Notes under the pieces: model-generated
Database searches by the model: none
What the model saw: the letters and a program-made list of their open reading frames with translations, nothing else
Told to the model about the DNA's origin: nothing
Part shown: in pieces, positions 7,215-13,175 of the stretch
Position numbering within the stretch: position 1 is the first letter of the stretch
How the letters are laid out: every line of letters begins with the position of its first letter
Source: Spirochaetaceae bacterium
GTDB taxonomy: Bacteria; Spirochaetota; Spirochaetia; SZUA-6; RPPD01
NCBI GenBank assembly: GCA_003818675.1
Contig: RPPD01000016.1
Coordinates: forward strand, 1-13,175
Length of the DNA stretch: 13,175 nt
Direction: 5' to 3'
Position numbers and translations under genes: made by a program

Positions 7215-8240
7215 CTATGGAAGAGCCTGAAGCACCTTGGCGATGGTTTCCACATTTTTTCTTCCAAGTGCGGGATATAGCGGAAAGAGCACACACCTCA
7301 ACAGAAGACTCTTTGCATTTGGAAACTCATTATAAATTGCGTCATCCGTGGTAATGATGGACTCGTTAAAGGCCATCTGTGTATCCATGCCCTTTTTTTT
7401 GGCAAACGACCTGGCGTCCTTGACGCTCGTTTCCACAATCACAGGAAATGAAAACGGGATATTTACCCCACCCTCTTTCTGCACAAGAACCGTGTGACGG
7501 GTCCTGTGCAGTGCATCAGAGAAAACTCCTGCAATTTCCTGCCTTGAGGCGATAAAATGGGGCAACTCCCTTATCTGGGAATATGCCACGGCTGCGTTCA
7601 GGTTGAAGAGTTTGACATATTCCATGGACGAATCAATTATATGACGGAGGTTTTGCAGATCCTGTTTCTTTTTTACCAGTAAAAGCCCTCCACCTCCACC
7701 CGTGATGATGTTTTCCTCTGAAAGGCTGGATAGTGTGGCAATTCCAAAACTGCCGACAGGCGCTTCCTTCCATAAGGCTCCCAGGGCCTGGGAAATATCT
7801 TCAATTAAGGGCAAGCCAAGGCTCTGGAAATGATCCATATCAGGCACAAATCCCAGTGTATGGTGAAGTACAATGACTTTGGGGTTTTTTGTAATGGCCT
7901 TGTCAACCTCCTCATGGGAAAGAAGGCCAGTATTTTGATCAACATCACAAAAAACAGGTGCCAATCCAAGACGTTTGAACGCAGCAAGGTATACAATTGG
8001 TGCGAGTGGTGAAATGAGCACACTGTCTCCAGGAACAAGACCCGCAATTTCACATGCCAGAACAATGGAGGAAACATAGCTGCAAAGAGCCACTCCACCG
8101 GCAGTACCAAGAAACCTGTTTGTCTCCGAAACGAGTTCATCGTGATAGGGGCCTTCAGTGACCCGGTCTGATACCATGCAGGAAAGGGCATTGTCCATGT
8201 CCTTCCGTCTGAGTGTCGGTTTGAAAAGAGTAATTGCCAT
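7215..8240 (-). CDS. DegT/DnrJ/EryC1/StrS-fold protein lacking the PLP lysine
   Basis: 341 residues, aligned from its first residues with sugar aminotransferases of the DegT family (ITLFKPTLRRKDMDNAL, GPYHDELVSETNRFLG, LVPGDSVLISPL). Asp148 and Gln151 in PLIEDISQALGALW match residues that hold the PLP ring. The lysine that forms the Schiff base, in the usual S-F-H-x-T-K-N motif before TTGEGG, is replaced: the segment reads SSLSEENIITGGGGG (171-185), putting Glu176 at the lysine position. The phosphate-binding SGTAAL loop also differs (CSYVSSIVL). So it probably is not an aminotransferase; it may be a non-catalytic relative or have changed chemistry. The gene starts 14 bases after the cheW stop, with no clear ribosome binding site, and likely ends the pcm-cheW unit. 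I recall similar proteins in treponemes annotated SpsC. The family is clear, the function unknown. Confidence 0.85.
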   Translation of the reverse strand: MAITLFKPTLRRKDMDNALSCMVSDRVTEGPYHDELVSETNRFLGTAGGVALCSYVSSIVLACEIAGLVPGDSVLISPLAPIVYLAAFKRLGLAPVFCDVDQNTGLLSHEEVDKAITKNPKVIVLHHTLGFVPDMDHFQSLGLPLIEDISQALGALWKEAPVGSFGIATLSSLSEENIITGGGGGLLLVKKKQDLQNLRHIIDSSMEYVKLFNLNAAVAYSQIRELPHFIASRQEIAGVFSDALHRTRHTVLVQKEGGVNIPFSFPVIVETSVKDARSFAKKKGMDTQMAFNESIITTDDAIYNEFPNAKSLLLRCVLFPLYPALGRKNVETIAKVLQALP

Positions 8241-8254
8241 GTCAGTATTTCACA

Positions 8255-8731
8255 CTATTTCTGCATCACCGTCAACTGATGCAGCTCCTTTGGATTGAAG
8301 AGCTTTTTTATGTCCAGAATGATGATATAATTCCCTTCGTCATTAACCACGCCATGGATGTATTCCACACCGATACCGGAGATCATCTGTGGCGGCGGCT
8401 GGATCTGTTTTGCGTCAATTGAAACGACCCTGAGTATTTTGTCAATAATTATTCCAAAAACCATTCCACCTATTTCAATTATTATATAACCGCTCAACAG
8501 TTCGTCATCCTCGGCCATTTCTGCCTTTACGAAAGAAAACCGCTTATGCAGATTAATGATGGGGGTCACAGCACCCCTGAGATTGAGGATTCCCTCTACA
8601 TAGGAGGGAGCATTTGGTATTTCCCTGACCTCGCGCCTGCCAACGATCCGTTTCACGTCCATGATGTCAATGGCATAAACTTCCCGTCCAAGCTGGAATG
8701 TGACTACCTGTAGCACTCCGGTTTTCTCCAT
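8255..8731 (-). CDS. cheW: Chemotaxis coupling protein CheW
   Basis: 158 residues, the usual CheW length. CheW bridges methyl-accepting receptors and the CheA kinase in the polar signalling arrays that control motility. The signature is clear: VVTFQLGREVYAIDIMDVKRIV (9-30), REIPNAPSYVEGILNLRGAVTPIINLHKRF (about 36-65), GMVFGIIIDKILRVVSI and GVVNDEGNYIIILDIKKLF. I start at the ATG at 8731. An upstream in-frame ATG would add 54 residues, but that stretch is the shadow of the end of pcm and has no CheW similarity. GAGGAGG lies 11 bases upstream of the chosen ATG, with GGGTGA closer. The gene follows pcm by 19 bases and precedes the DegT-like gene by 14. Single cheW genes away from a che cluster are common in bacteria with several arrays. 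Confidence 0.95.
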   Translation of the reverse strand: MEKTGVLQVVTFQLGREVYAIDIMDVKRIVGRREVREIPNAPSYVEGILNLRGAVTPIINLHKRFSFVKAEMAEDDELLSGYIIIEIGGMVFGIIIDKILRVVSIDAKQIQPPPQMISGIGVEYIHGVVNDEGNYIIILDIKKLFNPKELHQLTVMQK

Positions 8732-8750
8732 ATGTTCACCCGCCTCCTCG

Positions 8751-9395
8751 TCAATTATTATCCACAAGCGGAACAAATCTGCAACCAATGGTATCTTCCA
8801 CAAGAAACTCTCTGCCAATCTTGCGGACAGTCCGTAACTCCTGCACATCGCGATAATCACCCACAGGGATGACCATTCTGCTGTTGTCCGCAAGCTGCGC
8901 TTTTAAGGCTTGTGGAACAACTTTGGCCGCTGCAGTAACAATGATGCGGTCAAAGGGAGCTTCTCCAGGCCATCCCGCGATTCCATTCCCCTGCATAAAA
9001 TGGATATTTCTGTATCCAAATGCGGAGAGCAACCGCTTGGCCTGGATGGACAAGGAAGAAACCACTTCCATTGTATACACAGTATCAGCAAGCTCTGCCA
9101 ATACTGCGGTCTGGTATCCGCTCCCTGTCCCAATTTCGAGCACCCGTTCGGATCCTTTAAGCTCCAGCGCCTGGGTCATGTAGGCCACAATATACGGTTG
9201 CGAAATAGTCTGTTCATGGCCTATTGCCACTGGATAATCTCCATAGGCAATATCACGGCTCTTGCCAGAGATAAAAAGGTGCCGTGGCAAGCGGCTCATC
9301 ACATCCAAAACCCTCATGTCATTTATACCCCGCGCCTGGCATTGGACTCTCACCATGTCCTCGGCCTGCGGGTTTTTTGGATACTGCGCTTTCAC
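8751..9395 (-). CDS. pcm: Protein-L-isoaspartate O-methyltransferase
   Basis: 214 residues, the standard size. Pcm uses S-adenosylmethionine to methylate isoaspartyl residues in aged proteins, starting their repair. Visible features are QCQARGINDMRVLDVMSRLPRHLF (19-42), EQTISQPYIVAYMTQAL, the SAM-binding motif I VLEIGTGSGYQTAVLAEL, the later FDRIIVTAAA, and a C-terminal CRFVPLV typical of the family. The start chosen is GTG at 9395, with GGGAGA about 13 bases upstream and a closer AGG. ATG at 9356, 13 codons later, is an alternative, because many homologues have a short segment before the conserved MVxxQ. A promoter at 9453-9481 should drive pcm, cheW and the DegT-like gene together. Its reaction product SAH is a possible substrate of the nucleosidase-like protein encoded just upstream. 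Confidence 0.95.
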   Translation of the reverse strand: MKAQYPKNPQAEDMVRVQCQARGINDMRVLDVMSRLPRHLFISGKSRDIAYGDYPVAIGHEQTISQPYIVAYMTQALELKGSERVLEIGTGSGYQTAVLAELADTVYTMEVVSSLSIQAKRLLSAFGYRNIHFMQGNGIAGWPGEAPFDRIIVTAAAKVVPQALKAQLADNSRMVIPVGDYRDVQELRTVRKIGREFLVEDTIGCRFVPLVDNN

Positions 9396-9452
9396 CTGCC
9401 TTTTTTTCTCCCAAATTATCCCTAAGGAACGTTATCTTGATGTCCTATCATG

Positions 9453-9481
9453 ATTGTAATGGCTCTTAAACGAAACATCAA
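9453..9481 (-). promoter_or_regulatory. Sigma70-like promoter for pcm-cheW-degT-like unit
   Basis: On the minus strand TTGATG (9481-9476) and TACAAT (9458-9453) are 17 bases apart, matching four and five of six consensus bases. The predicted start near 9446 gives a leader of about 50 bases before pcm. It lies in the 104-base gap after the upstream nucleosidase-like gene, so pcm can be expressed independently of it. Confidence 0.6.
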
Positions 9482-9499
9482 TACAATTTTATTTGCTGA

Positions 9500-10294
9500 T
9501 CATTGCGCAGGCAGAACGGTTTTCGGGACTTTTGAAAGGATCTGCCTGGGCAATTTCTCCCATTTCTCCACAACTTCACCGAACCATTCTGCCTCGATAA
9601 GGCTTTTTATATACTGATATAGCACTCCTGCCGATGCCTTCGCATTTCTTCTGAAATCACGGATTGCATCCCTGTTACCCAGATCAGATACAACCCTGAT
9701 ACTTGTCACAGGCAATCCTGCACGCAGAGCACTGATAAATACTCCAGCGGTTTCCCAATTGGATCCCGAGACATGGAACAGGTCAAAAAGCTCCTCCCTC
9801 ATGGCAAGGGAATTGATCACATATTCACCGCTTGCCTGGTAGCCAATCGTCACGGAAAGCCCTCCCCCAGTTCCATGTTCAAAGGCCATATGCAACAGCT
9901 CTTCACGGGTATCAGCATCCAGAAAATGAAAACATGAAACGAATTCCATCTCCTTGAGTCGTTTTTTTGGAAAACCATACCCGCTTATGTCAAATTCCAC
10001 ACATTTTTTGCCAATTATTATATTCCCGATTGACATGTTTGTCTGAATGCCAGCACAGGTTCCTGTATCCAGAACAATGTCCGGATTGAAAAAGGCGATG
10101 GCAGAAGTGGTAGCCTGAGCGGCGCGTGCTTTTCCGGGCCCTGACTGCACCGCAATCACCTCGGTTTTTCCATGCCTTTTCCGGGCAACCCTGCAACCAT
10201 TTACAGGTTCCTGTTCATCAAGTTCCAGGCAAACACAGGCCATTTTATACTCCAGGGGTATCGGACATATCAGGACGATTTTTATGTTATTCAT
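9500..10294 (-). CDS. Nucleoside phosphorylase family protein, MTA/SAH nucleosidase-like
   Basis: 264 residues of the PNP/UDP phosphorylase superfamily, closest in layout to 5'-methylthioadenosine/S-adenosylhomocysteine nucleosidase. Key parts are the first strand IKIVLICPIPLEYK (4-17, with Glu15 near the MtnN catalytic Glu12 position), SGPGKARAAQAT (51-62), DTGTCAGI (76-83), SGEYVI (155-160), NWETAGVF (179-186) and VVSDLGN with Asp204 matching the general-acid Asp. MtnN normally has MEM/EME at the ribose-binding motif. Here the tryptophan-containing NWE suggests altered specificity, so futalosine hydrolase or another nucleoside-cleaving activity is possible. The ATG has no Shine-Dalgarno sequence. 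An internal ATG at 10243 has GGAG six bases ahead but would remove the first strand, so I keep the upstream start. It is the first gene after the rRNA terminator and lies 104 bases ahead of pcm, whose product makes SAH. Confidence 0.8.
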   Translation of the reverse strand: MNNIKIVLICPIPLEYKMACVCLELDEQEPVNGCRVARKRHGKTEVIAVQSGPGKARAAQATTSAIAFFNPDIVLDTGTCAGIQTNMSIGNIIIGKKCVEFDISGYGFPKKRLKEMEFVSCFHFLDADTREELLHMAFEHGTGGGLSVTIGYQASGEYVINSLAMREELFDLFHVSGSNWETAGVFISALRAGLPVTSIRVVSDLGNRDAIRDFRRNAKASAGVLYQYIKSLIEAEWFGEVVEKWEKLPRQILSKVPKTVLPAQ

Positions 10295-10300
10295 GGAGCT

Positions 10301-10329
10301 ATAATATCAGAATTTCAGGAACAAATGAA
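10301..10329 (-). promoter_or_regulatory. Possible promoter giving a near-leaderless nucleosidase-like mRNA
   Basis: On the minus strand TATTAT (10306-10301) has TTCATT (10329-10324) 17 bases upstream. Only six bases, AGCTCC, separate the -10 element from the ATG at 10294, so transcription would begin at or beside the start codon. This would explain the missing ribosome binding site, but the -35 match is poor and the call rests on one short motif. Confidence 0.3.
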
Positions 10330-10354
10330 GGGTTACTGCAGATGTCCCAAGGTT

Positions 10355-10408
10355 GATAAAAAAGAAGCCCCCCACCCGGGCACCTTGGGTGACCGAGTGG
10401 GGGGCTCT
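10355..10408 (-). terminator. Intrinsic terminator of the rRNA operon
   Basis: AGCCCCCCAC (10366-10375) and GTGGGGGGCT (10397-10406) form a perfect 10-bp, very GC-rich stem. The loop can pair further (GGGCACC with GGTGACC, one mismatch). On the minus strand the stem is followed by TCTTTTTTAT, the U-run of a strong terminator. It lies about 185 bases after the 5S gene and 70 bases before the nucleosidase-like gene, insulating that gene from rRNA transcription. On the + strand only CTTCTTC follows, so it works mainly in the minus direction. Confidence 0.9.
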
Positions 10409-10424
10409 TCTTCGATTAATTTCT

Positions 10425-10453
10425 GGAGTAAGCAAAGGAGGAAAACTTACTCC
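10425..10453 (-). other. Hairpin with anti-Shine-Dalgarno-like loop in the rRNA trailer
   Basis: The 185-base stretch between 5S and the terminator contains no gene. On the minus strand it holds GGAGTAAG and CTTACTCC, an 8-bp stem closing the 13-base loop TTTTCCTCCTTTG. The flanks CGATTA and TAATCG can pair too after a small internal loop. CCUCCUUU in the loop equals the conserved 3' end of 16S rRNA. It may be part of the trailer or a separate small RNA. No convincing dedicated promoter was found, although TTTTCA-17-TATAGA lies just upstream. Confidence 0.5.
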
Positions 10454-10592
10454 TCTAATCGTCTAAATTAGCCTTGCCTTCTATAAATATAACACCAATT
10501 ATTGAAAAGTGTTACAAAATATCCTGGATTTATTTTTGTGGTTTTCTATAAATAGTAATGGGGAAATGCTTTATTCATGAGGGCAAAAAAAA

Positions 10593-10737
10593 GCCTGGCA
10601 ACGACCTACTCTCCCACCCCTCACCAAGACGTCTTTTGCAAAACGGCTTGGTGAGGGGAGTACCATCGGCGCGGGAGGGCTTGACTTCCGTGTTCGGGAT
10701 GGGAACGGGTATGACACCTCCGCTATGGTCACCAGGC
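10593..10737 (-). rRNA. rrf: 5S rRNA with an extended helix IV
   Basis: The minus strand reads as 5S rRNA: GCCTGGTGACCATAGCGGAG at the 5' end pairing with CCAGGC at the 3' end (helix I), CCCGTTCCCATCCCGAACACG in domain beta, GCGCCGATGGTAC and GGGAGAGTAGG of loop E. The ends are set by the GCCTGG/CCAGGC pair, giving about 145 nt instead of about 115-120. The excess lies in helix IV, where CCCCTCACCAAG and CTTGGTGAGGGG (10617-10658) form a 12-bp stem. A run of seven T follows the 3' end (10586-10592), so part of the transcripts might end there. It belongs to the minus-strand rRNA operon, downstream of the 23S gene. Confidence 0.93.
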
Positions 10738-10901
10738 AAAACAAAACACTTACAAACGTCACGGTTAAGCGACGACCGCATGTTACATCGGCTTTTGCAG
10801 CTGTGGAGTTTTACGTAAGTAAAACTCCAAATTTTGTGAACATTACATCATGGCCTTCCGGCTCACTTCATCTTGTTCACAAAAACGGGATAAATAATAA
10901 T
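10738..10901 (-). other. 23S-5S spacer with two tandem perfect hairpins
   Basis: About 165 bases without a tRNA or an open frame of interest. Reading from 23S towards 5S, the first hairpin has an 11-bp stem (10874-10884 with 10832-10842, TGTTCACAAAA type) around 31 bases that include GCC-GGAA-GGC, a GNRA-type tetraloop hairpin. Two bases later comes a second 11-bp perfect stem, TGGAGTTTTAC and GTAAAACTCCA (10804-10814, 10819-10829), with a 4-base loop. Neither is followed by a T-run, so they are not terminators. Processing sites for RNase III-type cleavage between 23S and 5S are the likeliest role. Confidence 0.65.

Positions 10902-13175
<2,274 letters not shown>

Noticed and set aside
7203..7216. 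Small inverted repeat AGTGG/CCACT at the end of the DegT-like gene
   Set aside because: Only five base pairs and no T-run, so not supportable as a terminator.
8732..8893. A longer cheW starting 54 codons upstream
   Set aside because: The added segment is the end of pcm in another frame and has no CheW similarity; the ATG at 8731 has a purine-rich sequence ahead of it and starts the CheW fold.
10558..10818. An 86-codon frame and its antisense partners
   Set aside because: It covers the 5S gene and spacer; conserved rRNA pairing explains the sequence.

Overview
The window looks like a chromosomal piece of a spirochaete, probably a free-living or gut member able to use pectin. The evidence is indirect. 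The 567-residue protein at 1739-3442 resembles a family of unknown function that I associate with Treponema-type spirochaetes (DUF5312-like). The NeuB/SpsE-like and DegT-like proteins have the form I recall from treponemal genomes. No 16S rRNA gene is present to settle the taxonomy.

Layout. At the left edge, on the + strand, are the C-terminal part of a family PL1 pectate lyase and, 24 bases downstream, an intracellular oligogalacturonate lyase-like beta-propeller. Together they form a short pectin-degradation unit. Facing them is a four-gene minus-strand operon (6692 down to 1739): nicotinamidase pncA, nicotinate phosphoribosyltransferase pncB, a NeuB/SpsE-family synthase with a C-terminal SAF domain, and the DUF5312-like protein. 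pncA and pncB share one base (TAATG) and pncB and the synthase gene share four (ATGA), so translation is probably coupled. pncA and pncB give the NAD salvage route nicotinamide -> nicotinate -> NaMN. A sigma70-like promoter lies in front of pncA.

In the middle (6914-7126, + strand) is a solitary 70-residue protein with two CxxC pairs, a strong ribosome binding site and a clear intrinsic terminator. A second minus-strand group follows: a nucleoside phosphorylase/MTA-SAH-nucleosidase-like gene, then pcm, cheW and a DegT-fold protein. A good promoter precedes pcm. The DegT-like protein lacks the PLP-binding lysine.

The right end, from about 10592, is the distal part of an rRNA operon on the minus strand: 23S (its 5' part lies beyond the window), a spacer with two tandem perfect hairpins, 5S, and a trailer ending in a strong intrinsic terminator. 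Both rRNAs depart from the usual form. The tip of 23S helix 68 carries an extra stem-loop of about 38 nt, and helix IV of the 5S is lengthened to a 42-nt hairpin, giving a 5S of about 145 nt. The trailer also contains a hairpin whose loop matches the anti-Shine-Dalgarno sequence.

The observations most worth following are the two rRNA expansion hairpins, the lysine-less DegT-fold protein, and the trailer hairpin. I saw no CRISPR array, insertion sequence, tRNA or phage gene.
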